A stretch of DNA of 64,000 bases from Acetobacteraceae bacterium B3987 (GTDB taxonomy: Bacteria; Pseudomonadota; Alphaproteobacteria; Acetobacterales; Acetobacteraceae). The DNA lies in NCBI GenBank assembly GCA_026537415.1, contig JAFNMF010000001.1, positions 829,112-893,111 of the forward strand, written 5' to 3'. A model generated the notes under the pieces. The model was not told the origin of the DNA, searched no databases, and saw only the letters and a program-made list of their open reading frames with translations. Made by a program: the position numbers and the translations under genes. The first letter of the stretch is position 1, and every line of letters starts with the position of its first letter. This document shows positions 17,050 through 25,905 of this stretch, one piece after another.

Positions 17050-17621
17050 TGTGCTGATTGCCCAACACCCGGCTCTGCTCCACCACCTGAGGAAGGAACC
17101 TCGCTAGGCTGTGCGGCTGGGGCTGCCTTCTTCTGGAGAGAATCCGTAACCGAGAAGATGAACTTACTCAGCAACTGCTCAAGGCTGATGGCCCCCTGTG
17201 TTTCGCTAATCGTGCCATTGGGTTTCAGCATGGTCGTATCACCACCGGGGGTCAAAGCCACATATTTCCCACCTAGCAGGGAGTCCGATGTGATGATGGC
17301 CCCACTATCAACTGGAAGCTGAATAGTCGGCGCAACGGAAAAGACAATATTGGCCTGAAATGTATGAGGGTCTACCTGCATGCTTCGCACATGGCCAACC
17401 GTAACACCAGCCAGCCGAACATCCGACCCCACACTCAACCCATCAATATGCCCGAATGACGCATGAAGGGGATAACCACCATCCTGAGGATGCTGCCGCC
17501 CGACAAGTGCCAGCACAATCAACACCGCCAGCACGACAGCCGTCACCAGCCCGACCAGCAGTTCCATCCGATCCCGACCAGCCCGTCTTGCTGCGATATA
17601 CCCGGCATTATCTGAAGCCAT
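17046..17621 (-). CDS. MCE-domain lipid-transport protein (MlaD-like, orphan copy)
   Basis: About 191 residues from the ATG at 17621 (preceded by GGTGGGG); a longer frame reaches 17762. One N-terminal membrane helix (MELLVGLVTAVVLAVLIVL) and one MCE domain: FGHIDGLSVGSDVRLAGVTV, DSLLGGKYVALTPGGD. The tail is Ser/Gly/Pro rich. MlaD forms hexamers that pass phospholipids between the inner membrane and the outer membrane. A second, longer MlaD is in the mla operon at 26.7 kb; no ABC genes adjoin this copy. Confidence 0.82.
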   Translation of the reverse strand: MASDNAGYIAARRAGRDRMELLVGLVTAVVLAVLIVLALVGRQHPQDGGYPLHASFGHIDGLSVGSDVRLAGVTVGHVRSMQVDPHTFQANIVFSVAPTIQLPVDSGAIITSDSLLGGKYVALTPGGDTTMLKPNGTISETQGAISLEQLLSKFIFSVTDSLQKKAAPAAQPSEVPSSGGGAEPGVGQSAQ

Positions 17622-17818
17622 GAAGCATCCCCACCTAGTATTATTGACCCACCATGCAGTCACGCCATACCGCTCTAGCGGACTCCGCCCCTCACGTCCA
17701 ATATCCTGCATGATGGACGCCGTTTTTTCTTCTTCCTCGTACAAAGGGTAGTTATCCCCCATATCCCCACTTTTCCGCCTGCTTATGCCCGCTATCCCCC
17801 TGTGACCATGGTTCCCTC

Positions 17819-19381
17819 ATGGCTCCAGCAGTACTAGACTCACCTATTATGAAAGCGCATCTTCACTGGAGTGGCGTTCACATGAGAACGCTTCAGACGA
17901 GCACAGACCCCGACAGCACAGCTCTGCGGTCGGTAACCCTCCCTTCTGTCTGGAGTGACGATGCCGCTCAGGCACTCATCCAGTTGGCCGCTGCGGAAGG
18001 TGGTCCTGTCCGTCTTGCCAGTGAAGCCGCTCGCTGGGTGGAGCTGATTGATTCCACTCCCCCGCTGCCTCACACTCCGCAAGATGCGCCACCTATTGGG
18101 CGTAGCCTGTCCTGCCTGCTGCTCATGCAGCAAATGGCTCCCAATGCTGCCCTCTGGCGCAACGAACCAGACAGGCTACCCGGCTTCGTCATACGGCTTT
18201 CCGGCTTTGTGCAGGATGGTATGTTCGCTACAGAACATTTCGCTGCCTGCCTGAAACTAGCCTGCGACAGCCTACGCAGGCTGGAAGCGGCGCGCCGCCC
18301 TTATCGCAGTGGCGACCTGCCTCTTTTTGATGATCCTGCCCCTCATGATGACAATGACGGACCTGCCGGCCTCATTCTGCTGACGGATCTTGATGCCTGC
18401 CTTGCCGCTCTCGGACTGGATTATGACAGTGATGAAGGCCGTACCACCGCTGCAACCATAGCCCGCTTTACACGGCTGGTTGCTCGCTCCGGTACGGCGG
18501 TGCCAGACAGTGCCTTTACCTGCCCACAGGCACCGGATATCGAGCAGGCCAGCATCGCCATCAGTTCCGCTACACAAACCATGACCGGACTTGCTCTTAT
18601 CGAGACCGGTTTCTCCTCCCCCGGACCTGTCGATGCTCTGCTAGACGTGGAGGCCTGCGGTCCGGGTCCGATTTTCTCTCTGGTTAACAATCAGGGAGGG
18701 TTGCGCCCTTCCACACTGAACCGTCTGGCCCATAAAGGCCTCTCACCAGAGGCGGCTCTGGCTCTTGCGCTAGACGGGCAAACGCCTCTCCAGCCCGCTG
18801 GAGCCCGTGCCCATGCTTTGATGCATGAGGCTCTCCTGCCCTTCTGTGACCATCTGCCGGCACTGCCCGAGCCGGAAATGGATGACCTCAAGGAAAAATT
18901 GGGACGTGGCGTCCGTCGCCCGCTACCCATGCGGCAGGGTGGTTTCAGTCAACGTGCCTCCATCGGCGGGCATCGCCTTTTCATGCGAACGGGTGAGTTC
19001 GAGGATGGCACACTGGCTTCCCTCTCTCTCACGCCACCCCGTGAGAGTCCGATGGCTCGTGGGCTGATGGAATGTTTTAGTCAGGCTGTCAGCATCGGTC
19101 TTCAATTTGGCGTGCCACTGGACGTATTTGTCGAACAATTCGCCTATTCCCGCTTCGGTGCCTGTGGAACGGTAGAAGGTGATGACATGGCCAGCTATGC
19201 GACCTCCATGCTGGATTATGCCTTCCGGGCTCTTTCAGAAGCCTATCTGGGCCAGCGTATGCCCGATGCTCCTACGGAATCCGGTGAAAAACAGCAGGAA
19301 GCTCCCATGCTGCCCTTCGGGCCGGAGCGAGATGGTCCATCTTCACGACCCAAAAACAGAAAACTCCGCCTCGTTGGTTGA
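17819..19381 (+). CDS. half-length NrdJ-like (TSCPD) protein
   Basis: 520 residues. The C-terminal part (about residues 365-480) closely follows the end of B12-dependent class II ribonucleotide reductase NrdJ: RRPLPMRQGGFSQRASIGGH, MECFSQAVSIGLQFGVPLDV, FAYSRFGACGTVEGDDM, ATSMLDYAFRALSEAYLG. Earlier stretches echo the NrdJ barrel: LGLDYDSDEGRTTAATIARF and CGPGPIFSLVNNQGGLRPST. The usual N-terminal half, the radical-site Cys context and the C-terminal redox CxxC are missing, so it is unlikely to be an active reductase by itself. Start is uncertain (in-frame ATGs at 17849 and 17882). Divergent from the orphan MCE gene. Confidence 0.65.
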   Translation: MAPAVLDSPIMKAHLHWSGVHMRTLQTSTDPDSTALRSVTLPSVWSDDAAQALIQLAAAEGGPVRLASEAARWVELIDSTPPLPHTPQDAPPIGRSLSCLLLMQQMAPNAALWRNEPDRLPGFVIRLSGFVQDGMFATEHFAACLKLACDSLRRLEAARRPYRSGDLPLFDDPAPHDDNDGPAGLILLTDLDACLAALGLDYDSDEGRTTAATIARFTRLVARSGTAVPDSAFTCPQAPDIEQASIAISSATQTMTGLALIETGFSSPGPVDALLDVEACGPGPIFSLVNNQGGLRPSTLNRLAHKGLSPEAALALALDGQTPLQPAGARAHALMHEALLPFCDHLPALPEPEMDDLKEKLGRGVRRPLPMRQGGFSQRASIGGHRLFMRTGEFEDGTLASLSLTPPRESPMARGLMECFSQAVSIGLQFGVPLDVFVEQFAYSRFGACGTVEGDDMASYATSMLDYAFRALSEAYLGQRMPDAPTESGEKQQEAPMLPFGPERDGPSSRPKNRKLRLVG

Positions 19382-19415
19382 AGCCTCAAGCCACAAGTAC
19401 AGAACAGGTAAAGCA

Positions 19416-19445
19416 TTGACAGTTCCTAAATGGCCTGTCTAGCTA
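19416..19445 (+). promoter_or_regulatory. candidate promoter of the atp F0 operon
   Basis: TTGACA (19416-19421) is a perfect -35 box; 18 bases on is TAGCTA (19440-19445) as a weak -10. Downstream, 19469-19500 can fold (CCCTGCC with GGCGGGG around GGCTATAGCC) just before the atpI ribosome-binding region, so the leader may be structured. Confidence 0.4.
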
Positions 19446-19518
19446 GACCCTGTCCTGCTACGGATGACCTCCCTGCCGCACGGCTATAGCCATGGCGGGG
19501 ACACATAGGGGATCGCGG

Positions 19519-19878
19519 ATGACCGATCACGATACAGCTAAACGGGATCAGTTTGACGACCGACTTGCCCAACTGGAGCGAAAGGTTGCTCCCCGGGCGA
19601 GAAAGGCAAAGTCGTCCGCCCTTTCCGAACAATCTTCCCTCGGTATGGCCTTCCGTATCGCCAGCGATATGATCGCCGGTATTGCCGTAGGCTTAGGCAT
19701 TGGCTATGAGCTTGACCGATGGACAGGATACAGGCCTGTGTTTATAATTGTGTTTGCCATGCTCGGCATGGCGGCCGGCCTGCGGAATGTCTGGCGTGTT
19801 GTGAATGTGATGGATGTCCCCGAAAGCGGGACGCAGAAAGACGGGAGAAGCCAGCGTGGCCAGCGGATCGACGATTGA
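19519..19878 (+). CDS. atpI: ATP synthase protein I (AtpI)
   Basis: 119 residues from the ATG at 19519 (MTDHDTAK); an upstream ATG at 19492 is less likely. A charged, partly coiled N-terminus (RLAQLERKVAPRARKAK) is followed by two hydrophobic helices (ASDMIAGIAVGLGIGYELDR and VFIIVFAMLGMAAGLRNVWRV), the normal AtpI layout. AtpI is thought to help assemble the c ring and handle Mg2+. Its end overlaps the start of atpB by 23 bases. Confidence 0.88.
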   Translation: MTDHDTAKRDQFDDRLAQLERKVAPRARKAKSSALSEQSSLGMAFRIASDMIAGIAVGLGIGYELDRWTGYRPVFIIVFAMLGMAAGLRNVWRVVNVMDVPESGTQKDGRSQRGQRIDD

Positions 19879-20605
19879 CGCGCTCGGACAGTTTGAGCTG
19901 CATCCGATTTTTGGTTCTTTTGGTGAGGCCCTGTGTTTCTCTCAGGCCCCACTCTATATGGTCATCAGCGTGGCTGTTGTGCTGGCATTCCTTTATGTCG
20001 GCATGAAGCCAAAGGCCGTTGTCCCCGGCAGGCTGCAAGCCGCAGCAGAGGTCAGTTACGAATTCGTACATGGGCTTGCCGTTGATACCATCGGCGAAAA
20101 AGGTACGGCTTTCTTTCCATTTGTCTTCGCCCTGTTCTTCTTCATTCTGGCTGGTAACTATATCGGCCTGCTGCCGTTCTCCTACACCTTCACCAGCCAC
20201 ATCGCCGTGACATTTGCACTGGCGATAACGGTATTCATCATCTGCATCCTGACGTCCCTGCGCTTTCAGGGCGTGGGCTTTCTGAAGCATTTCATGCCAG
20301 AAGGGGCACCAATTGCCCTGTCCCCTATTCTGGTTCCTATCGAGATTCTTTCCTACATCTCCCGCCCCATCAGCCTGTCCATCCGTCTGTTCGCCAATAT
20401 GGTGGCCGGGCATGTGCTGCTGGAGGTTTTTGCAAGTTTCACGATCATGCTTGCCGGTCTTGGAGTTGTCGGCGATGCGCTGGCTATTGCTCCGCTTGTG
20501 CTAAATATCGCACTGACGGCACTTGAGCTGCTGGTAGGGCTGTTACAGGCCTATGTCTTTGCCATCCTTACCTGCATTTACCTGCGTGAGGCTGTCGCTC
20601 ACTGA
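19856..20605 (+). CDS. atpB: F0F1 ATP synthase subunit a
   Basis: 249 residues from a GTG at 19856 (VASGSTIDALGQFELHP) with GGAGAA 8 bases before it. Membrane subunit that forms the two proton half-channels beside the c ring. The essential Arg is seen in ISLSIRLFANMVAGHVLLEV, and FFFILAGNYIGLLPFSYT and the C-terminal LVGLLQAYVFAILTCIYLREA are typical. An ATG at 19814 would give a longer frame with no likeness to the family at its start. Confidence 0.95.
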   Translation: MASGSTIDALGQFELHPIFGSFGEALCFSQAPLYMVISVAVVLAFLYVGMKPKAVVPGRLQAAAEVSYEFVHGLAVDTIGEKGTAFFPFVFALFFFILAGNYIGLLPFSYTFTSHIAVTFALAITVFIICILTSLRFQGVGFLKHFMPEGAPIALSPILVPIEILSYISRPISLSIRLFANMVAGHVLLEVFASFTIMLAGLGVVGDALAIAPLVLNIALTALELLVGLLQAYVFAILTCIYLREAVAH

Positions 20606-20662
20606 GTGGCCGGCTGTCTCTACGTGTCTTCCTTCGCCCTGTCTTTAAAGGAAACCTGAACC

Positions 20663-20890
20663 ATGGATCTTCTTCATCCCGCCCGTGAGATTGGTGCTGG
20701 TCTTGCCGTAATTGCTCTCGCCGGTGTCGGTGCTGGTATCGGTAACATCTTTGCTGCCCTGGTGAACTCCATCGCCCGCAACCCGGCTTCCCGCCCGCAT
20801 GTGTTCGGTCTGGGTATGCTCGGCTTCGCCCTGACAGAGGCCATCGCCCTCTTCGCCCTGCTGATCGCCTTCCTTATTCTCTTCGTCTGA
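20663..20890 (+). CDS. atpE: F0F1 ATP synthase subunit c
   Basis: 75 residues, two membrane helices joined by the polar loop [11 protein letters not shown]. The ion-carrying carboxylate is Glu in [15 protein letters not shown]; the Gln/Ser ligands needed for Na+ are absent, so the ring carries protons. A clean AAAGGAAA ribosome-binding site precedes the ATG. High expression is expected because many copies per enzyme are required. Confidence 0.96.
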   Translation: MDLLHPAREIGAGLAVIALAGVGAGIGNIFAALVNSIARNPASRPHVFGLGMLGFALTEAIALFALLIAFLILFV

Positions 20891-20901
20891 GGGCAGGACC
20901 C

Positions 20902-21474
20902 ATGCGCCTTACGCCTCGTTTCCTCCTGTCTGCCGCCGCCCCCCTTGCGGCCTTACCGGGCCGGGCCGTGGCGGAAGGCATGCCCCAGCTCCACTTTAAG
21001 GACCCCCTGCTACAGGGGCAGGTGGTCTGGGGTGCCCTTATTTTCATTGTCTTCTACCTGCTTCTGAGCCGCTCCGCCCTGCCTAAAGTGGCGGATGTCA
21101 TCAAAGCACGTGAGGTTCGTGTCCGGAATGATCTGGACGTGGCCCGCCGTGCCCGTAAGGATGCTGACCAAGCACAAAAAGAACTCTGCGAAGCGCGCGA
21201 AAAAGCCGCTGAGGAGGCATCTGCCACCATCCAGAGTATCCGTGATGCTGCCAAGGAGAACATCCGGGCCCGGACAGAAGAGACAGCAGCTCGTCTGGAA
21301 GCTGAAATCAAAGAAGCCGAAGCGCACATTGCTCTCTCCCGCAACAATGCGTTGGCTCAGATCAATGAGATCGCCTCCAGCACCGCCGTAACTCTCACAG
21401 AGCGTCTCATTGGCACAGCTGACCAGCAGGCCATTACCGCTGCTGTTGAACACGCCCATGCTGCGAGGAGCTAA
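20902..21474 (+). CDS. atpF': F0F1 ATP synthase subunit b'
   Basis: 190 residues. The N-terminus looks like a signal or extra helix (LLSAAAPLAALPGRAVAEG), then the membrane helix WGALIFIVFYLLLSRSALPKV and a long charged coiled coil that forms half of the peripheral stalk with subunit b. Separate b and b' genes are typical of photosynthetic bacteria and alphaproteobacteria. It lies 11 bases after atpE and 2 bases before atpF. Confidence 0.92.
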   Translation: MRLTPRFLLSAAAPLAALPGRAVAEGMPQLHFKDPLLQGQVVWGALIFIVFYLLLSRSALPKVADVIKAREVRVRNDLDVARRARKDADQAQKELCEAREKAAEEASATIQSIRDAAKENIRARTEETAARLEAEIKEAEAHIALSRNNALAQINEIASSTAVTLTERLIGTADQQAITAAVEHAHAARS

Positions 21475-21476
21475 GC

Positions 21477-21977
21477 ATGTTTCATGAACCCCGTTTCTGG
21501 ACAGCGCTTGCCTTTGTCCTTTTCTTCGTCATCTTTGGCCGTAAGATCTGGGGTATTATCGCCTCCAAGCTTGATGGACGTGCTGATGAAGTCCGCAAGA
21601 ATCTGGATGAAGCCACACGTCTTCGCCGTGAAGCTGAGCAGATGCTTGAAGATTCCCGACGTGACCATAGCCGGGCGCAGGAAGAAGCACAGGCACTGAT
21701 TGCCAAATCCAACGAGGAGGCAGAGAAGCTGCGCGCTCAGGCTGAGCGTGATGCGGCAGAGCTTATCGCACGCCATGAAAAGATGGCTCGTGAGCGCATT
21801 GAAGCTGCCGAAAAGATGGCCCTGCGTGACATCCGCCGCGAGGCTGCTGCTTTGGCTCTGGCCGCTGCAAAAGATGTTCTTGGCAAAAAGCTGGAGGAAG
21901 ACTCCGAGCTTGCCAACAAGCTCATCAATAATGGGCTGGAAGCACTGCCGCGTGCCTTTGGTGACAAAGCTGCGTAA
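21477..21977 (+). CDS. atpF: F0F1 ATP synthase subunit b
   Basis: 166 residues: one N-terminal membrane helix (WTALAFVLFFVIFGRKIWGI) and a long coiled coil with RREAEQMLEDSRRDHSRAQEE. Pairs with b' to form the stator that holds F1 still. The F1 genes (atpHAGDC) are not in the window, in keeping with the split F0/F1 operons of alphaproteobacteria. Confidence 0.93.
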   Translation: MFHEPRFWTALAFVLFFVIFGRKIWGIIASKLDGRADEVRKNLDEATRLRREAEQMLEDSRRDHSRAQEEAQALIAKSNEEAEKLRAQAERDAAELIARHEKMARERIEAAEKMALRDIRREAAALALAAAKDVLGKKLEEDSELANKLINNGLEALPRAFGDKAA

Positions 21978-21983
21978 ACCATC

Positions 21984-22733
21984 ATGACAGCCAGTAAGAT
22001 GACCAGTCCCTTACTGGCTGTCGTGGTCACCGCTCTCAATGAGGGCGAGAACATCCTTCCCGTCTGTAGGGAAATCCGTACAGCCCTTGAGGGTCTTCCC
22101 CCGACGGAAGTCATCTTCGTGGATGATGGCAGCACAGACGATACCCTCCAGAAATTGCAGGAAGCCCGCAGCACCATCCTTCCTGAGCTGCGTATTCTCG
22201 TCCATCCTTCCTGCCTGGGTAAATCTACAGCTTTACGCACAGCTATCCGGGCCGCCCGTGCCCCGTGGATTGCTACGATGGACGGTGACGGGCAGGATGA
22301 TCCGACCTTCATCCACACAATGCTCGAAGCGGCCCTAGCTCATGGTGAAGAGCCAATCGGTCCTCTTGTGGTCGGTATCCGTCGCAAACGACAGGATAAG
22401 CTATCCCGCAGGCTGGCAACACGTTTTGCCAACGGCCTCCGTCAGCATCTTTTAAAAGATGACTGCCCGGACACGGGGGGGCCGCTCAAACTGTTCCAAC
22501 GAGAACTATTCCTCTCACTGCCACAATTTGAAGGGCTACACCGTTTCATCCCTGCCCTGATGAAAAGTTACGGTGCCCCGCTCATCTGTCTCGAAACACG
22601 GCACAGACCTCGGCTGCATGGGCACTCCAAATATACAAATCTTCATCGGGCTCTTGTCGGTGTCCGAGATATGCTGGGTGTACTCTGGCTACAGAACCGT
22701 ACCCGTCGCCCGCCACCGCTAATCGAACGATAA
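21984..22733 (+). CDS. family 2 glycosyltransferase (dolichyl/undecaprenyl-phosphate sugar transferase type)
   Basis: 249 residues of the GT2 family like DPM1/ArnC, which load a sugar from a nucleotide sugar onto a polyprenyl phosphate. Seen: VVVTALNEGENILPV, EVIFVDDGSTDDT, the metal-binding DxD region in IATMDGDGQDDP and DTGGPLKLFQRELF. No C-terminal membrane helices, unlike ArnC. It begins 6 bases after atpF and is followed by an ArnT-like membrane transferase, so the two likely act in sequence on a lipid-linked sugar. Confidence 0.82.
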   Translation: MTASKMTSPLLAVVVTALNEGENILPVCREIRTALEGLPPTEVIFVDDGSTDDTLQKLQEARSTILPELRILVHPSCLGKSTALRTAIRAARAPWIATMDGDGQDDPTFIHTMLEAALAHGEEPIGPLVVGIRRKRQDKLSRRLATRFANGLRQHLLKDDCPDTGGPLKLFQRELFLSLPQFEGLHRFIPALMKSYGAPLICLETRHRPRLHGHSKYTNLHRALVGVRDMLGVLWLQNRTRRPPPLIER

Positions 22734-22821
22734 ACGGGACATCCGCAACCAGCCCAACGGGCTGATATTTCCCTAAGAGCCGGATGTCATATCGGCTCAT
22801 CCGGTGCGAAGCCGAGTACTC

Positions 22822-24519
22822 ATGACCCTTTCTTTCCGCCATTATGCCTTACTTGCCGTTCTAGCCTTTCTCGTGGCTCTGCCGGGACGCCTCAGCCTAC
22901 CGCCGCTAGACCGGGACGAACCCCGTTACATGCAAGCCACTGCTCAGATGCTGTCTTCGGGCAATTTTCTGGATATACGCTTTCAAGACCAACCTCGGTA
23001 TCTTCAACCGGCAGGCATCTACTGGCTAGAAGCAGGAGCGGTAAAAACCACCGAAATCATCACACAAAACAGCAATCTGCGGCATGAAAGCTGGCCATAC
23101 CGCATCCCGAGCCTGTTGGCGTCCGTCTTCAGTATTCTTCTGACGGCATGGATTGGCTCCCGACTGTTTGGCGGGATTACCGGACTATGTGCAGCGGGCC
23201 TTCTTCTGGTGGCACCTCTTTTCGCCGCAGAGAGCCGGATGGCGACCATCGACAGCGTCCTGCTGCTGGATGTTCTCTGTCTTCAAGCACTATTGCTCCG
23301 CCATTTCGACGACATGCGGGCAGAACGCTCAACACCATATCGTTTCAGCCTTCTCTACTGGTGCGCCCTCGGGGTCGGCCTGATGCTGAAAGGTCCCATC
23401 GTCCTTATTCCTGTGCTTGGCACCCTGTTTTCGCTCTCCATCTGTCTGCGTAGTATGGCACTCATACGACAGTTACGGACCGGATGGGGCTGGATGGTCA
23501 GCCTGCTCATCACCCTGCCTTGGTGTATCGGCATTGCCGTGGTCAGTCATGGTGAGTTCTTCCGCCGTGCCGTGGGGCATAATCTGCTTGGCAAAATTGC
23601 ACATCCTCAGGAGACGCATGGTTTCCCCCCCGGCTATTATCTCATCCTGTTCCTGCTCGCTTTCTGGCCGGGAGCTCTGGCTGCTATTCGCTCTCTTCCA
23701 GCTCTCTGGCAGCGGCGTGCCAGACCTGAAATCCTGTTCCTTCTCTGCTGGGTCATCCCGCATTGGCTCATCTTTGAATGTCTCGCCACGAAACTCCCTC
23801 ATTATGTCCTGCCAACCTATCCCGCCATCGCCATTCTAACCGCTGCCAGCCTGACACTCTGGCCCCTCACTCCATTACGGTCTCTCTGGTCGAAACTGGG
23901 CGTCACTCTCTATGCCCTGCTCTGGGGATTGGCTGGTTTTCTTTTCTGCATTGCTGGGCCTGTTCTACTCTACAGGATGGAAGGGCATCTCTTTGCTGCT
24001 TCACTTATCCCTGCCATCGGTAGTCTGCCGCTTCTTCTAGTGAGCGTACGACTTTTCTGGAAGCAAGATTGGCAAGGTGGGATCATCTGTTCCATTGGAA
24101 CGGCCTTGCTCACCGAGGCTGGTATTTTCCTCTGTGTGATTCCCCATCTATCCAGCATCCAGCTCTCCCCCCGCATTGCAGAAAGTTTCAGGGAGCTGCG
24201 CCCCTGCCCCGAAAGCGTCCTGCTCTCCCCTTCTTATAGAGAGCCAAGCCTCGTCTTCCTTACAGGGGGAGCGGTGCGCCTACTGTCACCTCTACAAGCA
24301 GCAGATGCACTCCATAATCATGCCCGCTGCACTCTGGCTCTCATAGACCAGAAAGATGAATCAGCGTTTCAGCATGAGCTGAACCGGCTTGGCTCGGAAA
24401 GCATTCTGTATGACCAATTCGAAGGACTGAATTATTCCAACGGACATAAGCTACATCTGCGGCTCTATGTCAGCAATGAGGGTATTATACCCACACACCC
24501 CACTAAATCTCCGGGGTAA
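22822..24519 (+). CDS. ArnT-like membrane glycosyltransferase (GT39)
   Basis: About 565 residues with roughly ten hydrophobic segments. The N-terminal periplasmic loop has LDRDEPRYMQATAQMLSSG, the DE motif of the ArnT/PMT family that takes a sugar from a polyprenyl phosphate donor and attaches it to lipid A or protein. LKGPIVLIPVLGTLFSL and LPHYVLPTYPAIAILTA also match. A GTG at 22804 is a possible earlier start. Probably works with the GT2 protein upstream to decorate the envelope; the transferred sugar cannot be told from sequence. Confidence 0.82.
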   Translation: MTLSFRHYALLAVLAFLVALPGRLSLPPLDRDEPRYMQATAQMLSSGNFLDIRFQDQPRYLQPAGIYWLEAGAVKTTEIITQNSNLRHESWPYRIPSLLASVFSILLTAWIGSRLFGGITGLCAAGLLLVAPLFAAESRMATIDSVLLLDVLCLQALLLRHFDDMRAERSTPYRFSLLYWCALGVGLMLKGPIVLIPVLGTLFSLSICLRSMALIRQLRTGWGWMVSLLITLPWCIGIAVVSHGEFFRRAVGHNLLGKIAHPQETHGFPPGYYLILFLLAFWPGALAAIRSLPALWQRRARPEILFLLCWVIPHWLIFECLATKLPHYVLPTYPAIAILTAASLTLWPLTPLRSLWSKLGVTLYALLWGLAGFLFCIAGPVLLYRMEGHLFAASLIPAIGSLPLLLVSVRLFWKQDWQGGIICSIGTALLTEAGIFLCVIPHLSSIQLSPRIAESFRELRPCPESVLLSPSYREPSLVFLTGGAVRLLSPLQAADALHNHARCTLALIDQKDESAFQHELNRLGSESILYDQFEGLNYSNGHKLHLRLYVSNEGIIPTHPTKSPG

Positions 24520-24650
24520 GAGGGACGCCCCCAAAACCACCTCAAAAAATTAATAGCAACAATTAGGAAACCCTAACAAAAAACTTATACCCTCTACCAA
24601 TAGCAGCTCTGAATAGAAGCACCTCGCTTTCATTAACAAATTGATATAGA

Positions 24651-24678
24651 CTGCCCAAACAAGACATTTTGTGGGCAG
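24651..24678 (+). promoter_or_regulatory. inverted repeat in the mla operon leader
   Basis: CTGCCCA (24651-24657) and TGGGCAG (24672-24678) form a perfect 7-bp inverted repeat 40 bases before the mlaE start, downstream of an AT-rich stretch with TTGATA. It may be an operator or a leader hairpin; no factor is identifiable. Confidence 0.35.
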
Positions 24679-24717
24679 AACCATGCTACAAACCTTCATT
24701 CTCTCCGTGCCAATGGC

Positions 24718-25905
24718 ATGGTACACCGTCCCTCTGTTCCCATGACCCGGCAGGCATCCTCCTCCCCTGCACAGACGGCATCTTCACCTTCCTGGTCTGT
24801 CGATAGTACAGCCAGCGGCCTTTCCCTGACAATCAAGGGGGAATGGAAGACTCTCTCCGATGAGTTAATGCAGTTTCCAGAAACCGCACTCACGGCCGCT
24901 TCCCCGAAAGCTGGGCAGACTTTAGTTATTAATCCTGCCAATCTTGAAGGTTGGGATTCCAGTTTCATCATGTTCCTCTGGAACGTCAAACAGGCAGCCT
25001 TCCGGGCCTCTCTGACTTTTGACGACCACTCCCTGCCATCCTCAGCGCAACGGCTTCTTGCTCTTTTGCCGGGAAAAGCAGGGCAGCCCACCCCCCATCA
25101 AGACGCCCGGGAAGGGGTTCTGGCCCGCATTGGTGGCACAACGCTAAGTGTTCTACAGGAAATAAGTACCTCCAGCTCCCTTCTTCTGGATGTACTGCGG
25201 GGTGCTTTCAGAGCGTTGCGGGGCAAAAGCTCCATGCGGCTTAAAGACCTGCTCGTGGATGTCTGGAACGCCGGTCCCTCTGCCCTGCTTATTGTCAGTA
25301 TCGTCAATTTTCTAATTGGTGCCATTCTAGCCTTTGTAGGGCTGCTGGAGCTGCGTAAATTTGCCGCTGAGATCTATGTCACCAATCTGGTAGGCATTGC
25401 CTCCGCACGCGAAATCTCCGCCATCATGACCGCCATCATCATGGCAGGACGAACAGGGGGGGCCTATGCTGCCCGTATCTCCACCATGCAGGGCAATGAG
25501 GAGATCGACGCCCTACAGGTAACGGGAATCTCCGTAGCAGGCTACATCCTGCTGCCCTCCATCCTGTCACTAATCCTCATGATGCCGCTGCTGTATCTCT
25601 ACGGTACGCTAGTCGCCATTTTTGGCGGTTTTGTTGTCTCCATGACCATGATGGACCTCTCCCCTACAGGCTACTGGCTGTCCACCTTCAATGGTGTAGA
25701 ACTCAACCAGTTTGTTTTTGGCTTCATCAAGGCACTCTTCTTTGCCGGATTCATCGCTCTAGCTGCGTGCCGGACTGGCCTAAAAGCAGGCCGTAGTGCT
25801 GCTGATGTCGGGATTGCCGCAACACGGGCTGTCGTGATCGGCATTGTCGGGGTAATCGCTCTGGATGCCGTTTTTGCCGTTCTCGCCGATGTAGTCGGGA
25901 TATGA
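24718..25905 (+). CDS. mlaE: lipid-transport ABC permease MlaE with N-terminal STAS domain
   Basis: 395 residues. Residues about 20-120 form a STAS-like domain (LTIKGEWKTLSDELMQFPET, NLEGWDSSFIMFLWNVK), the job done by the separate MlaB protein in E. coli. The rest is the MlaE permease: SALLIVSIVNFLIGAILAFVG, FAAEIYVTNLVGIASAREIS, ALQVTGISVAGYILLPSILS. The fused form is common in alphaproteobacteria. With MlaF, MlaD and the lipoprotein it makes an ABC system that moves phospholipids between inner and outer membranes. Confidence 0.9.
   Translation: MVHRPSVPMTRQASSSPAQTASSPSWSVDSTASGLSLTIKGEWKTLSDELMQFPETALTAASPKAGQTLVINPANLEGWDSSFIMFLWNVKQAAFRASLTFDDHSLPSSAQRLLALLPGKAGQPTPHQDAREGVLARIGGTTLSVLQEISTSSSLLLDVLRGAFRALRGKSSMRLKDLLVDVWNAGPSALLIVSIVNFLIGAILAFVGLLELRKFAAEIYVTNLVGIASAREISAIMTAIIMAGRTGGAYAARISTMQGNEEIDALQVTGISVAGYILLPSILSLILMMPLLYLYGTLVAIFGGFVVSMTMMDLSPTGYWLSTFNGVELNQFVFGFIKALFFAGFIALAACRTGLKAGRSAADVGIAATRAVVIGIVGVIALDAVFAVLADVVGI

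Noticed and set aside
17874-17891. GCGTTCACATGAGAACGC as another parS site
   Set aside because: A perfect 18-bp inverted repeat around CATG, but it does not align with the parS core CACGTG; it may be an operator or chance within the NrdJ-like gene's start.
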